DNA of 64,000 nucleotides, taken from the NCBI RefSeq assembly GCF_014268455.2, contig NZ_CP077085.1, positions 5,125,001-5,189,000 of the forward strand, read 5' to 3'. Under the pieces are notes generated by a model. It searched no databases. It was given only the letters and a program-made list of their open reading frames with translations, and had not been told where the DNA came from. Positions 49,930 to 62,789 of the stretch are shown in pieces; the stretch's first letter is position 1; every line of letters starts with the position of its first letter. Position numbers and translations under genes: made by a program. Origin of the DNA: Pseudomonas shahriarae. Lineage in GTDB: Bacteria; Pseudomonadota; Gammaproteobacteria; Pseudomonadales; Pseudomonadaceae.

Positions 49930-50992
49930 GGGCCACCTCCAGGCAGATATCGACCACGCTACGGGTGGCGTCGGGTTTGGCCAGGCGGCTTGCAGTGCTC
50001 GCCATGCTGTTCAGTCGTTCGGGTTGCATCAAAACCTCAGTCAGGCGTGCGGCCAGATCGGCGGCGCCAGTCGTTCTTTGCGGCAGCAGGAAGGCAGCGC
50101 CCTCCCCGGCCAAATATTCGGCGTTGCGGGTCTGGTGATCGTCGATCGCATGGGGCAAAGGCACCAGCAAGGACGGCAGACCGGCAGCAGCCAGTTCACT
50201 GACGGTCAACGCACCTGCGCGACAGACCACCAGGTCGGCCCAGCCATAGGCATGGGCCATGTCTTTGATAAAAGGCTCTACAGTCGCCTCGACACCGGCC
50301 TCGCGATAGCGGGCGGCAGTCACTTCATCGTGGTTCTTGCCTGCCTGATGGAAAATCTCGGGACGCAGTTCCACAGGCAGTTGCGCCAGCGCCTCCGGCA
50401 GCAGCTTGTTCAGCGGTTCGGCGCCCAGGCTTCCGCCGAGGATCAGCAGGTGCGCCTTGCGCCCGGTCAGGGCCTGGCGGGCAATGTCCATAAACAGCTC
50501 GGTACGCACCGGGTTACCGGTGGTGCGGCGCTTGTCCATGGCTGCAAACGTATTCGGGAATGCCTCGCAGACTCGCGCCGCCAATGGCGCCAACAGGCGG
50601 TTGGCAGTACCGGCCACAGCGTTCTGCTCGTGGACGATCACCGGCACACCGGCCAATCGCGCGGCCACACCGCCGGGACCGGTGACATAGCCACCAAAGC
50701 CCAGCACACACACCGGCTTCAACTCACGGATAACCTTGCGCGCCTGCCACACCGCCTTGAGCAACACGAACGGCGCCTTGAGCAGGGACAATTTGCTTTT
50801 GCCGCGCAGGCCGCTGACGTTGATCAGGTGCAGGGGCAAGCCGGCCGCCGGAACCAGTTCATTTTCGATGCCACGGGGCGTACCCAGCCAATGCACGGTG
50901 TAGCCGCGGGCCTGGAACTCACGGGCACAGGCCAGCGCCGGGAACACGTGGCCGCCGGTGCCGCCCGCCATGATCAGCACGTTAGCGCCCAT
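49922..50992 (-). CDS. murG: UDP-GlcNAc:lipid I N-acetylglucosaminyltransferase MurG
   Basis: MurG converts lipid I to lipid II at the inner face of the membrane. The 356-residue GT28 protein begins [21 protein letters not shown], with the Gly-rich loop at 10-15, and has the second Gly-rich loop [10 protein letters not shown] (about 190) and the UDP-binding HQAGKN and [11 protein letters not shown] segments. ATG 50992 overlaps the ftsW stop by 11 bases. The frame extends 35 codons upstream into ftsW but the family start is clear. Confidence 0.97.
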
Positions 50993-52205
50993 GGGTCGGC
51001 TCCTCGGCAAAATCGCTCTCGCTGAATTCCATCTCTTCGCTGCCCAAATGGGTTCGACTCTCCCACTCGATACGCAGCAACAAGCCGAGACAGGCACAGC
51101 AGATCACCAACGAGCTGCCGCCATAACTGAGGAACGGCAGGGTCAGGCCCTTGGTCGGCAGCAGGCCGACGTTCACACCGATGTTGATCAGGAACTGGCC
51201 GATCCACAGGAAGGCCAGGCCGTAAGCCACATAGGCGGCAAAGAATTGTTTGGCTTTCTCCGCCCACAAGCCGATGTACATGGCCCGCACGCAGACGAAC
51301 ACGAACAGCCCGACGGTGGCCAGGGAGCCGACCACGCCCAGCTCTTCGGCGAGTACCGAGAACACGAAGTCGGTATGGGCTTCCGGCAGGTAGAACTGCT
51401 TCTGCACGCTGTTGCCCAGGCCCACGCCCAGCCACTCGCCGCGACCGAAGGCGATCAGCGCCTGGGTCAGCTGGTAGCCGGAGCCGAACTGGTCAGACCA
51501 GGGGTCGGTAAAGGTGATCAGGCGCGCCATCCGATAGGGTTGCGCCTGCACCAGGATCGTCACGGCCGCCACGGCGAGCCCGACCATCAGGGCAAAGCGG
51601 AACAAGCCCACCCCGCCGAGGAACAGCATCGCAGCAGCGGCGCCCATCATCACCACGGTGGCGCCGAAGTCCGGCTCCATCAGCAACAGACCGGCCATGG
51701 GCAGCAGCACGATGAATGGCTTGAAGAAGCCCATCCAACTTTCCCGCACTTCTTTCTGACGACGCACCAGGTAGCCCGCGAGGTAAATCACCACGAACAC
51801 CTTGGCGATTTCCGAAGGCTGCACGTTGAAGGCACCGAAGCCAATCCAGCGCATCGAACCGTTCACCTCACGGCCGATGCCGGGGACGATTACCATCACC
51901 AGCAGGCCGAAGGCACCGAGCAGCATCAGCCAACCCAGGCGCTGCCAGGTGGCGATAGGAATCATCATGGTGACGATGCACGCACCGAGGCCGATCACCA
52001 GGTAAATCAGGTGGCGGATCATGTGGTACAGGGTGTTACCCGACTGTACGGCGGCCACTTCCGAGGAGGCCGAGGTGATCATCACCAGGCCCAGGCCCAG
52101 CAGCGCCAGGCAACCGGCGAGCATCGGGAAGTCGAGGTCGATCCCGCGCCCGGTAATGATCGGCGACGGGTACGGCTTGATAATGTTCTTCAGGTCCAGA
52201 CTCAT
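50982..52205 (-). CDS. ftsW: SEDS peptidoglycan glycosyltransferase FtsW
   Basis: FtsW polymerises septal glycan with the transpeptidase FtsI. The 407-residue protein is polytopic with about ten membrane segments, and carries the SEDS signature region FLSYGGSSLVICC near residue 365 and the conserved large periplasmic loop. ATG 52205 overlaps the murD stop (ATGA) and has GAGGG upstream; in-frame sequence to 52328 lies inside murD. Confidence 0.96.
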   Translation of the reverse strand: MSLDLKNIIKPYPSPIITGRGIDLDFPMLAGCLALLGLGLVMITSASSEVAAVQSGNTLYHMIRHLIYLVIGLGACIVTMMIPIATWQRLGWLMLLGAFGLLVMVIVPGIGREVNGSMRWIGFGAFNVQPSEIAKVFVVIYLAGYLVRRQKEVRESWMGFFKPFIVLLPMAGLLLMEPDFGATVVMMGAAAAMLFLGGVGLFRFALMVGLAVAAVTILVQAQPYRMARLITFTDPWSDQFGSGYQLTQALIAFGRGEWLGVGLGNSVQKQFYLPEAHTDFVFSVLAEELGVVGSLATVGLFVFVCVRAMYIGLWAEKAKQFFAAYVAYGLAFLWIGQFLINIGVNVGLLPTKGLTLPFLSYGGSSLVICCACLGLLLRIEWESRTHLGSEEMEFSESDFAEEPTHGR

Positions 52206-53548
52206 GCCAAGCCCTCCACGGCACGGGCGAACAATTGGCCGCGCTCTTCGTAGTTCTTGAACATGTCGAAACTGGCGCACGCCGGCGACAGCAGCACGGC
52301 ATCGCCGGGCTGGGCCAGGGCGCGGCATTGGGCGATGGCGTCGTCCAGGGAGGTGGCGCGCACTTGCGGCACTGCGTCGCCCAGGGCAGCGGCGATCAAG
52401 TCGCTGTCACGGCCCATCAGCACCACGGCACGGCAATGAGCAGCCACCGGGCCCTTGAGGTCCTTGAAGTCGGCACCCTTGCCGTCGCCACCGGCGATCA
52501 GCAGGAGTCTGCCGTCGATATCGGCACCCAGGCCTTCGATGGCGGCCAGCGCGGCGCCGACATTGGTGGCCTTGGAATCGTTGTAGTAACTCACGCCATC
52601 CAGGTCGCGCACCCACTGGCAGCGGTGCTCCAGGCCGGCAAAGGTGCGCAGGCTCGACAACATCGCGTCGAACGGCAAGCCGACCGCATGCCCCAACGCC
52701 AGGGCCGCCAGGGCATTGGACTGGTTGTGGGCGCCACGGATCTTCAGTTCACGGACCGGCATCAGGTTCTGGAATTCGAAGGCCAGGTATTTCTCGCCAT
52801 TCTCTTCACGGATACCAAAGCCTTTGAAATCGGGTTTGCTCAGGCCGAAGGTCCAGCATGGCAGGCCCTCGCCCATCAGCGGACGGCTCAGGGCATCCTG
52901 GCGATTGACCACCACTTGCCGCGCACCACGGAAGATCCGGTGCTTGGCCAGGTGATAAGCCGGCAGGCCGCTGTAGCGGTCCATATGGTCTTCGCTGACG
53001 TTCAACACGGTGGCCACTTCGGCGCCGAGTTGATCGGTGGTCTCCAGCTGGAAGCTCGACAGCTCCATGACATACAGCTCGATATCGTCGCTGAGCAAAT
53101 CCAGCGCCGGCGTACCGAGGTTACCGCCCACGGCCACGCGCTTGCCGGCCGCAGCCGCCATTTCGCCGACCAGGGTGGTGACGGTGCTCTTGGCGTTGGA
53201 ACCGCTGATCGCGACGATGGGCGCCTTGGCGTTACGCGCAAACAGCTCGATATCGCCGGACAACTTCACGCCACGCGCCGCTGCCGCTTGCAGGGCCGGG
53301 GTCGCCAGGGCCAGGCCGGGGCTCACGTAGAGCTCGTCGGCACGGCACAGAAACTCGACATCCAACTCGCCACAACGCACTTCCACGTGCGGGTAGTCAC
53401 GGCGCAGCGTGACCAGCTCCGGTGGATTTTCCCGCGTATCGGCCACGGCAAACGACGTGCCCCGGTTCGCCAGGAAGCGAACCAGGGACATGCCGCTCTT
53501 GCCGAGGCCGACAACGATGCGGAAGTGGTCTGAAGCGATCAGGGACAC
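52202..53548 (-). CDS. murD: UDP-N-acetylmuramoyl-L-alanine--D-glutamate ligase MurD
   Basis: MurD adds D-Glu to the stem peptide. The 448-residue protein has the N-terminal UDP-binding GLGKSGMSLVRFL motif, the P-loop GSNAKSTVTTL (about 115-125) and the YYNDSKATN motif (about 315). It begins with GTG at 53548, with GAGGTAG upstream and no better ATG. It is six bp downstream of mraY. Confidence 0.97.
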   Translation of the reverse strand: MSLIASDHFRIVVGLGKSGMSLVRFLANRGTSFAVADTRENPPELVTLRRDYPHVEVRCGELDVEFLCRADELYVSPGLALATPALQAAAARGVKLSGDIELFARNAKAPIVAISGSNAKSTVTTLVGEMAAAAGKRVAVGGNLGTPALDLLSDDIELYVMELSSFQLETTDQLGAEVATVLNVSEDHMDRYSGLPAYHLAKHRIFRGARQVVVNRQDALSRPLMGEGLPCWTFGLSKPDFKGFGIREENGEKYLAFEFQNLMPVRELKIRGAHNQSNALAALALGHAVGLPFDAMLSSLRTFAGLEHRCQWVRDLDGVSYYNDSKATNVGAALAAIEGLGADIDGRLLLIAGGDGKGADFKDLKGPVAAHCRAVVLMGRDSDLIAAALGDAVPQVRATSLDDAIAQCRALAQPGDAVLLSPACASFDMFKNYEERGQLFARAVEGLA

Positions 53549-53554
53549 TCGTTT

Positions 53555-54637
53555 CTACCTCAGTTTCAGGGTGGCAAGGCCAACCAGCACAAGAATCACG
53601 GTGATGATCCAGAAACGGACGATCACCCGTGGCTCCGGCCAGCCCTTGAGTTCAAAGTGGTGATGAATCGGCGCCATGCGAAACACGCGGCGACCGGTCA
53701 ACTTGAAAGATGCAACCTGGATCACCACCGACAGGGTCTCCATCACGAACACGCCGCCCATGATGAACAGGACGATTTCCTGGCGCACGATCACGGCAAT
53801 GGTGCCCAGGGCAGCGCCCAGCGCCAGGGCGCCGACGTCGCCCATGAACACTTGGGCCGGATAGGTGTTGAACCACAGGAAGCCCAGTCCGGCACCGATC
53901 AGCGCGCCGCAGAACACAATCAATTCACCCGCGCCCGGTACATACGGGATCAGCAGGTATTCAGCGAATTTCACGTTACCCGACAGGTAGCAGAAGATGC
54001 CCAGGGCGCCGCCCACCATCACCGTCGGCATGATCGCCAGGCCGTCGAGGCCATCGGTCAGGTTGACCGCGTTGCTGGAGCCGACGATCACGAAATAGGT
54101 CAACACCACGAAGCCAATGCCCAACGGGATGCTGGCATCCTTGAGCATCGGGAAAATCAGGGTGGTTTCCACCGCGCTCGGCGCAGTCATATAAAGAAAG
54201 ATCGCCGCGCCCAGGCCGAACACCGATTGCCAGAAATACTTCCAGCGGCTTGGCAGCCCCCTGGAGTTCTTCTCGATTACCTTGCGGTAGTCATCGACCC
54301 AGCCGATGGCGCCGAACAGCAGGGTCACCAGCAACACCACCCAGACATAGCGGTTGGCCAGGTCGGCCCAGAGCAAGGTGCTGATGCCGATGGACGACAG
54401 GATCAACGCGCCGCCCATGGTCGGTGTGCCGGACTTGGACAAGTGCGACTGCGGGCCGTCATTGCGCACGGACTGGCCGATCTGCAGGTTTTGCAGAGTA
54501 CGGATCATCCATGGCCCCAGAAACAGCGACAAACACAGCGCGGTCAGCACACCCAGGATCCCGCGCAGGGTCAGGTACTGAAAGACCGCGAAGCCTTTGT
54601 GGAACTGTTGCAGATACTCAGCCAGCAGCAGCAGCAT
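53555..54637 (-). CDS. mraY: Phospho-N-acetylmuramoyl-pentapeptide transferase MraY
   Basis: MraY makes lipid I from UDP-MurNAc-pentapeptide and undecaprenyl phosphate. The 360-residue membrane protein has about ten segments and the catalytic aspartate motifs GWVDDYRKV (about 113-121) and [13 protein letters not shown] (about 187-199), plus the C-terminal [11 protein letters not shown] motif. ATG 54637 shares one base with the murF stop (TAATG); in-frame sequence up to 54664 is inside murF. Confidence 0.97.
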   Translation of the reverse strand: MLLLLAEYLQQFHKGFAVFQYLTLRGILGVLTALCLSLFLGPWMIRTLQNLQIGQSVRNDGPQSHLSKSGTPTMGGALILSSIGISTLLWADLANRYVWVVLLVTLLFGAIGWVDDYRKVIEKNSRGLPSRWKYFWQSVFGLGAAIFLYMTAPSAVETTLIFPMLKDASIPLGIGFVVLTYFVIVGSSNAVNLTDGLDGLAIMPTVMVGGALGIFCYLSGNVKFAEYLLIPYVPGAGELIVFCGALIGAGLGFLWFNTYPAQVFMGDVGALALGAALGTIAVIVRQEIVLFIMGGVFVMETLSVVIQVASFKLTGRRVFRMAPIHHHFELKGWPEPRVIVRFWIITVILVLVGLATLKLR

Positions 54638-56007
54638 TAATGTTTCTCCGTACTTGAGCCACACAAGGCCGCGACGACGTTTTCCATCACCGCGCTGCGC
54701 GATCCCTTGATCAAAATGGTTGTGTGTTTGTCTTGTTCGGCTACGCCCAGCGCCTGGATCAACTCGGCCTGGCTCGCGAAGTGCCGCGCGCCCAAACCAA
54801 ACGCGGCGACGGCGTGGGCCATGTTCGGGCCGACGGCGTAGAAGGCGTCGACCTTGCCACTGGCGTAGGCACCCACTTCGCGGTGGGACTGTTCGGCCCA
54901 GTCGCCCAGCTCGGCGATATCACCCAGCACCAGCACCTTGCGACCGTCAAAGCCTTTGAGCAGGTCAATGGCCGCGCAGATCGAGGACTGGTTGGCGTTG
55001 TAAGTGTCATCAATCACGCGCATGCCGTTGCTCGCCAGTTGCGCCACGGTGCGCCCCTTGACCGGTTGCACTGCGCCCAGGCCGGTAGCAATGCCGAACA
55101 GCGACACGCCCAGGGCGTAGGCAGCGGCGGCGGCGGCCAGGGCGTTGGCAACGTTGTGGTTGCCCAGCAGGTTCAATTGCACGTGCTCATCACCTTGCGG
55201 GCTGTGCAGGGTGAAGGCCGGGCAGCCACGGGCATCGAGCGTGATGTTCGAGGCATGGAAGTCCGCCGCGGCGTTGTGCACGGCGAAGCTCAAGACCTTG
55301 CGCCCGGCGGCACGTACACGCCAGGTTTCGAAGGCCTTGTCATCGAGGTTCAGGACTGCGGTACCGGAAGCGTCCAGTCCCTCAAGGATTTCACCCTTGG
55401 CCTGGACGATCTTCTCGGGGCCACCAAACTCGCCAACGTGGGCAGTGCCCGCGTTGTTGATAATGGCGACGTGCGGCCGGGTCATGGCTACGGTGTAGGC
55501 AATTTCGCCAATGCGCGACGCGCCCAGCTCGATCACGGCGGCGGTATGTTCCGGCGCCAGTTCAAGCAGGGTCAGCGGTGCGCCGAAATCGTTGTTCAGG
55601 TTGCCACGGGTCGCCAGCACCGGCCCGCGCGTGCGCAGGATACCGGCAAGCAGTTCCTTGACCGTGGTTTTGCCACTGGAGCCGGTGATCGCCGCCACCG
55701 GATTGGTGAACGCCGCGCGGTTCAACGCGCCCAATTGACCCAGGGCCAGACGGGTGTCGGCCACCAGCAACTGCGGCAGTGTCGCGTCAGTGACTTCACG
55801 CTGCACCAAGGCACCGACCGCGCCTTTGGCGGCCACCTCATTCAAATAGTCATGCCCGTCGAAGCGCGGGCCGGCCAGGGCGACAAACAGTTGCCCCGGC
55901 TTGATGTTGCGACTGTCGATACTGACGCCGTCGAAGCTGCAATCGCTCGACAACACACGGGCCGACAAGGCCTGAGTCAGTTCGCTGAACTGCATGGCCT
56001 TAAGCAT
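54637..56007 (-). CDS. murF: UDP-N-acetylmuramoyl-tripeptide--D-Ala-D-Ala ligase MurF
   Basis: MurF adds the D-Ala-D-Ala dipeptide made by Ddl. The 456-residue protein has the Mur ligase P-loop [12 protein letters not shown] (about 108-119) and [10 protein letters not shown] (about 320-329). ATG 56007 has GGAGGTGG upstream and overlaps the murE stop by eight bases; ATG 55995 is a weaker alternative. Confidence 0.96.
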   Translation of the reverse strand: MLKAMQFSELTQALSARVLSSDCSFDGVSIDSRNIKPGQLFVALAGPRFDGHDYLNEVAAKGAVGALVQREVTDATLPQLLVADTRLALGQLGALNRAAFTNPVAAITGSSGKTTVKELLAGILRTRGPVLATRGNLNNDFGAPLTLLELAPEHTAAVIELGASRIGEIAYTVAMTRPHVAIINNAGTAHVGEFGGPEKIVQAKGEILEGLDASGTAVLNLDDKAFETWRVRAAGRKVLSFAVHNAAADFHASNITLDARGCPAFTLHSPQGDEHVQLNLLGNHNVANALAAAAAAYALGVSLFGIATGLGAVQPVKGRTVAQLASNGMRVIDDTYNANQSSICAAIDLLKGFDGRKVLVLGDIAELGDWAEQSHREVGAYASGKVDAFYAVGPNMAHAVAAFGLGARHFASQAELIQALGVAEQDKHTTILIKGSRSAVMENVVAALCGSSTEKH

Positions 56008-57462
56008 GGGCCACCTCCCACGCGGTCAAGGCGCGATCGGCCTCGACCAGATCGGAGAAGGCATGGCGTTCGCCGTTGATTTCCTGGTAGTCCTCATGGC
56101 CTTTACCGGCCAGGACCACCACATCGTCAGCGCTGGCGCTGGCGATCAATTGGGCAATGGCCGCGCCGCGACCGGCGACGAAGCTCACCCGAGAGGCGTC
56201 TTGGAAGCCTGCGCGGATATCATCGAAAATCTGGCTTGGCGCTTCGCTGCGCGGGTTGTCGTCAGTCACCAGCACACCATCGGCCAGGCGCTCGACGATC
56301 TCGGCCATCAGCGGGCGTTTGCCGCGATCGCGGTCGCCGCCGCAGCCGAACAGGCACAGCAACTTGCCCTTGGCGTGAGGGCGCAGGGCTTCGAGAACTT
56401 TTTCCAGGGCATCCGGGGTGTGGGCATAATCGACCACCACCAGCGGCTGCGTCCCGCCCCCCAGGCGCTGCATACGCCCGGCCGGGCCTTCAAGCTTGGG
56501 CAATACACGCAGGATTTCGTCCAGGGCGTAATCCAGGCCCAGCAAGGCGCCGATGGCCGCGAGGACGTTGCTCAGGTTAAAGCGACCGAGCAAGGCACTG
56601 CGCAAGTGGTGCTCGCCCTGGGGCGTGACCAGCGTCGCGAGTACACCTTCATCATTGAACTGGGCTTCGCGGCAATACAGGTAGGCGCTGGAGTCTTCCA
56701 GGCTGTAGCTGATCAGGCGCGCTTCGCTTTTTTCTGCGGCCAGTTGGCGCCCGAATGCATCATCGAGGTTCACGACGCGGCACTTCAGATCGGTCCAGCC
56801 GAACAGCTTGGCCTTGGCGGCGGCGTACGCCTCCATGCTGCCGTGGTAGTCCAGGTGGTCGCGGGACAGGTTGGTCATCACTGCCACGTCGAACGCCAGG
56901 GCGGTGACCCGGCCCTGGTCCAGGCCATGGGACGACACTTCCATGGCCACGGCCTTGGCCCCGGCCTTTTTCAAGTCGGCCAGGGTCGCCTGCACGGCAA
57001 TCGGGTTCGGTGTGGTATGCAGTCCGCTTTGCAGCGCGCCATAGAAACCGGTGCCCAGGGTGCCAACGATGCCGCAGTGCTGGCCCAGCAGATCCAGCGC
57101 CTGGGCCACCAACTGGGTGACACTGGTCTTGCCGTTGGTGCCGGTGACGCCAATCAGGTTGAGCTGGCGGCTCGGGTCGCCATAAAAACGCCCGGCGATA
57201 TCCGACAACTGCGCCGCCAGGCCCTTGACCGGAATCAACGGCACATCGGTAATCGGTAATACAGTGGCGCCTTCGACTTCGTAGGCCACCGCCGCCGCGC
57301 CGCGCTGCAGGGCGTCGGCGATATGGGCACGACCATCGAACTTGCCGCCCGGCACAGCCAGGAACAGGTCGCCAGCACGTACGTTACGGCTGTCCAGACT
57401 CAGTTCGCGAATCAACAGATCGCGGCCAGCGTGGGCGAAAATCTTGTTCAGGCTAAGAGACA

Positions 57463-57463
<1 letters not shown>
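56000..57463 (-). CDS. murE: UDP-MurNAc-L-Ala-D-Glu--meso-diaminopimelate ligase MurE
   Basis: MurE adds the third residue of the stem peptide. The 487-residue protein has the P-loop GTNGKTSVTQL (about 108-118) and the motif DDNPRSEAP near residue 405; DNPR is the signature for meso-diaminopimelate rather than lysine specificity. The start shares bases with the ftsI stop (TGATG), implying tight coupling. Confidence 0.97.
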
Positions 57464-59494
<2,031 letters not shown>

Positions 59495-59498
<4 letters not shown>

Positions 59499-60442
59499 CG
59501 CAACTTCTCCGCAACACGCATGACGGCGCTGCGAGCACGTGGGTTGGCCTTGAGTTCGGCTTCGGAAGCGAACTGCGCTTTGCCATGGATTTTGATTTTC
59601 GGCACAAAGGCTTCGAAACGTACCGGCAGGTTGCGCGGCAGGTTGTCGGTTTCGCCCTTGACCAGACGACGCATGAACAGTTTGACGATGCGGTCTTCCA
59701 GGGAGTGGAAGCTGATCACCACCAGACGACCGCCCACTTCCAGGGACTCCAGGGCAGCCTCGAGGCCAGCCTCCAGGTCGCCCAGTTCGTTGTTGACGTG
59801 AATGCGCAGGCCCTGGAATGCACGGGTCGCAGGGTTCTTGCCCTTCTCCCATGCCGGGTTGGCGACTTTCAGCACTTCGGCCAGGTCGGCGGTGCGTTCG
59901 AACGGCTGGATTTCCCGGCGCTCTACCACGGCACGGGCCATGCGGCCGGCGAAACGCTCTTCGCCGTATTCCTTGAATACGCGGGTGATTTCTTCGTGGG
60001 GCGCGGTGGCGATGAACTGCGCGGCGCTGATGCCACGGCTCGGGTCCATGCGCATGTCCAGCGGACCATCATTCATGAAACTGAAACCGCGCTCAGGGTC
60101 GTCCAACTGCGGCGACGACACGCCCAGGTCCAGCAAAACCCCGGCCACCTTGCCCGCCATGCCCCGCTCGGCGACTTCCGCGCCCAACTCGGCAAAGCTG
60201 CGCTGCACAACGACAAAGCGGCCGTCTTCGGCCGCTAGCGCTTGCCCGGTGGCAATCGCCTGGGGATCCTTGTCGAACCCGAGGAGTTTGCCCTCCGGGC
60301 CAAGCTGGCGGAGGATCAACCGGCTATGCCCGCCGCGCCCGAACGTGCCATCCAGATAGCAGCCATCAGGGCGCACGGCGAGAGCCTCGACGGCTTCGTC
60401 AAGCAGCACGGTGATGTGGTTAAAGCCGCTATCAATAGTCAC
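59495..60442 (-). CDS. rsmH: 16S rRNA (cytosine-1402 N4)-methyltransferase RsmH
   Basis: RsmH methylates C1402 in the ribosomal P site. The 315-residue protein has the SAM-binding [13 protein letters not shown] motif (about 33-45), the conserved [16 protein letters not shown]-terminus and a C-terminal [11 protein letters not shown] segment. GTG 60442 overlaps the mraZ stop (GTGA). It methylates the same nucleotide as RsmI, which is encoded about 2 kb away in this window. Confidence 0.97.
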
Positions 60443-60894
60443 AGGATCAAATCACGCAGTTCATCAGGCATGGCGCCCGGTTGTTGAATAGCAGCCAGGT
60501 CAGCTGCAGACACAGCATCCCAGGCATCTTCGTCCCACAATTGGAACTTGTTCAGTTGGCCTACCAGCATCGCGCGCTTATCCAGCTTGGCGTATTCGCG
60601 CAGACGCGGTGGAACCAGGAAACGACCACTGCCATCGAGTTCGAGGTCGACGGCATTACCAATCAGCAGGCGTTGCAAACGGCGGTTTTCTTCACGCAAC
60701 GAAGGCAGAGCGCGCAACTTGGTTTCAATCAACTCCCACTCATCGAGGGGGTAAACACACAAACAAGGGTCAACGGCATCAATCGTGATGATTAACTGCC
60801 CGGAACTTCGCGAAATGAGCTCGTCACGATACCGGCTCGGCATGGCGAGACGGCCTTTTGCATCGAGACTGATAGCGTTAGCTCCGCGAAACAC
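60439..60894 (-). CDS. mraZ: Transcriptional regulator MraZ
   Basis: MraZ is the first gene of the dcw cluster and represses its own promoter. The 151-residue protein has two SpoVT/AbrB-like half-domains, each with the DxxxR motif: [13 protein letters not shown] (about 10-22) and [13 protein letters not shown] (about 90-102). It begins with GTG 60894, with GGAG nine bases upstream. Three MraZ boxes are visible in its promoter. Confidence 0.97.
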   Translation of the reverse strand: MFRGANAISLDAKGRLAMPSRYRDELISRSSGQLIITIDAVDPCLCVYPLDEWELIETKLRALPSLREENRRLQRLLIGNAVDLELDGSGRFLVPPRLREYAKLDKRAMLVGQLNKFQLWDEDAWDAVSAADLAAIQQPGAMPDELRDLIL

Positions 60895-60935
60895 AGGTGC
60901 GTTTCTCCAAATTTTAGCGTTTTACGTTCAAAAAA

Positions 60936-60962
60936 CCCACTTTGTGCCACTTTCCGCCACTT
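60936..60962 (-). promoter_or_regulatory. MraZ operator: three GTGG boxes at 10-bp spacing
   Basis: On the - strand AAGTGGC, AAGTGGC and AAGTGGG follow one another exactly ten bases apart, about 42 bp upstream of the mraZ start and directly downstream of the -10 element. The spacing and GTGG core match the direct-repeat boxes MraZ binds to repress dcw transcription. Confidence 0.85.
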
Positions 60963-60968
60963 GCGCAC

Positions 60969-60998
60969 ACTATAGGAATGCGCCTACCACACCGTCAA
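60969..60998 (-). promoter_or_regulatory. dcw (mraZ) sigma70 promoter
   Basis: On the - strand TTGACG is followed by 18 bases and then TATAGT, a near-consensus -35/-10 pair. It lies just upstream of the MraZ boxes, so the boxes cover the start-site region. Transcription would begin about 67 bp before the mraZ start codon. Confidence 0.8.
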
Positions 60999-61251
60999 GG
61001 CGCGGATTAAAGGAAAAGCCTTACAGAACGGAGATTTAGGAGCGTAAAAGGAGGAGAAACGAGAGTTCGACGATGTTTTTGACTCAACAAACGCAAATAG
61101 CTCAAAGAGCTAGAGCTTGAACTTAAAGTAATTTATTAAGAGTAAGATTTTTTCGGTATTACGAAGACGCATCTGCCAATGATTTGGCAGGGAGGGATTC
61201 TTGCGCTACTACCTGGTTTCTGCCCGAGACTCGTGCAGAGGGAAAAAGGTG
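60999..61251. other. Intergenic region between the dcw promoter and rnpB
   Basis: About 250 bp without a convincing gene. It is AT-richer than the surroundings between about 61080 and 61170. It holds two small hairpins: TAGCTC-AAA-GAGCTA (61102-61116) and CTGCCAA-TGAT-TTGGCAG (61173-61190). Neither is followed by a clear T-run on the rnpB (-) strand, but the first lies next to TTTGCGTTTG and might help end the rnpB transcript. Confidence 0.5.
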
Positions 61252-61602
61252 GAGAGTCGATCTATAAGCCGGGTTCTGTCTTGAACAGTCATTCGTCTAC
61301 GATGGCCATCACTGGACATCTTTAGCAACCTACCCGGTTCCAGCGCGGGCCACGCCTTGGAACCCTATTTGGTCTTGCTCCAAGTGGGGTTTACCTAGCC
61401 ACGAACTGTTGCCAGTCGCGCGGTGCGCTCTTACCGCACCTTTTCACCCTTACCGGCACCGAAGTGCTTAGGCGGTTATTTTCTGTGGCACTTTCCGTAG
61501 GCTCACGCCCCCCAGGCATTACCTGGCACTTCGCCCTATGGAGCCCGGACTTTCCTCCCCCCCCTAATTTTCATAGAGGGCAGCGACTGTCCAATCGACT
61601 CT
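61252..61602 (-). ncRNA. rnpB: RNase P RNA (bacterial type A)
   Basis: On the - strand the sequence shows the universal RNase P RNA landmarks in order: GGAGGAAAGTCCGGGCTCC (P4/CR-I), CAGGTAATGCCTGG, GGTAAGGGTGAAAAGGTGCG, AAGAGCGCACCGCGCG, GAGCAAGACCAAATAGGG, and the 3' AGACAGAACCCGGCTTAT. The 5' end AGAGTCGATTGG can pair with the 3' GATCGACTCT. The RNA is the catalytic subunit that trims tRNA 5' leaders. Ends are set by the terminal pairing and are accurate to a few bases. Confidence 0.96.
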
Positions 61603-61697
61603 CCGCCGCGAAGGTTAACGGCACGGCGGCCTTAGAACAAGTATTAAAAGACAGCATTGCCATCATGTTCCGACGCCGTGCAGGTTAAACCCTGGAA

Positions 61698-62570
61698 CTA
61701 TTCGCTCTTTTGCTTATCAAGCGCGGCCTGATACAGCACGTTCTTGCGCACACCGGTGATTTCTGCGGCCAGGGCTGCGGCGCGCTTGAGTGGCATTTCC
61801 TTGAGCAGCAGGTCCAGCACGCGCATGGCTTCACTGCCCACGGCATCTTCAGTCTCTGGCGCGGCCCAGCCCGCGACCAGCACGACGCATTCGCCACGCT
61901 GCTGATTGCTGTCACCCTCGACAAACGCGCGCAGCTCTTCCAGCGGCAGGCCCTTGAGGGTTTCAAAAGTCTTGGTCAGCTCCCGTGCCAGCAAGGCCAG
62001 GCGTTCGCCACCGAAGACCAGCTCCATATCTTGCAGGCACTCGAGGATACGGTGCGGCGCCTCGTAGAAGATCAGGGTGCGCGGCTCTTCCTTTAACAGT
62101 TCCAGACGCGCCCGGCGCCCCACGGCCTTGGCCGGCAGGAAACCTTCGAAGATAAAGCGGTCGGACGGCAAGCCCGCGGCTGACAAGGCGGCAATCAACG
62201 CACACGCCCCGGGAACCGGGACTATATTGATGCCCGCCGCCCGGGCCTGACGGACCAGGTGGTAACCAGGGTCGGAGATCAATGGCGTACCGGCATCGGA
62301 AATCAACGCCACGTCATCGCCCGCGAGCAGGCGGGTAATAAAGCGACTGCCCTCGTCACGCTCATTATGCTCATGGCAGGCCGCCAGGGGCGTGGTGATG
62401 CCAAAGTGCTGCATCAGGCGCAGCGAGTGCCGGGTGTCTTCCGCCGCAATCAACTTGGCTTCGCGCAACACTTTCAGCGCCCGTGCGCTGATGTCGTCCA
62501 GGTTGCCAATGGGCGTCGCCACCACAAAAAGCGAGCCAGCAGTGGAATTCAAAGGACCTGGAGCAGTCAA
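61698..62570 (-). CDS. rsmI: 16S rRNA (cytidine-1402 2'-O)-methyltransferase RsmI
   Basis: RsmI 2'-O-methylates C1402 of 16S rRNA, complementing RsmH. The protein has the family N-terminus LFVVATPIGNLDDIS, the EDTRHSLRLMQHFGI stretch, LISDAGTPLISDPGY (about 85-99) and the tetrapyrrole-methylase fold. No ATG fits; TTG 62570 (TAPGPLNSTAG) with GAGGTG upstream is preferred. GTG 62579 or TTG 62594 would add 3 or 8 residues. Divergent from lpoA. Confidence 0.93.
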   Translation of the reverse strand: MTAPGPLNSTAGSLFVVATPIGNLDDISARALKVLREAKLIAAEDTRHSLRLMQHFGITTPLAACHEHNERDEGSRFITRLLAGDDVALISDAGTPLISDPGYHLVRQARAAGINIVPVPGACALIAALSAAGLPSDRFIFEGFLPAKAVGRRARLELLKEEPRTLIFYEAPHRILECLQDMELVFGGERLALLARELTKTFETLKGLPLEELRAFVEGDSNQQRGECVVLVAGWAAPETEDAVGSEAMRVLDLLLKEMPLKRAAALAAEITGVRKNVLYQAALDKQKSE

Positions 62571-62789
62571 AGCGCACACCTCAAAGATTGGCAAAAGCCA
62601 TATTGTAGCGCGTAGACGTCAAGAAAATGCGCCAACGGGGTCGTGTCCATCGGGTCTGTTTGCTGCGGTTACTGACGCCCTGCAACATTTAAACGATCTA
62701 AATAGACGGTTTCACGCCAGTAACATCGCGCCCGGGCCAGTGCTTGGGTACAATTCCACGCTAATTTGATCGGTATCAGGAACACTTAC

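Noticed and set aside
61464..61688. A 74-codon + strand frame
   Set aside because: It lies inside rnpB on the opposite strand; the RNA gene explains the conservation here.
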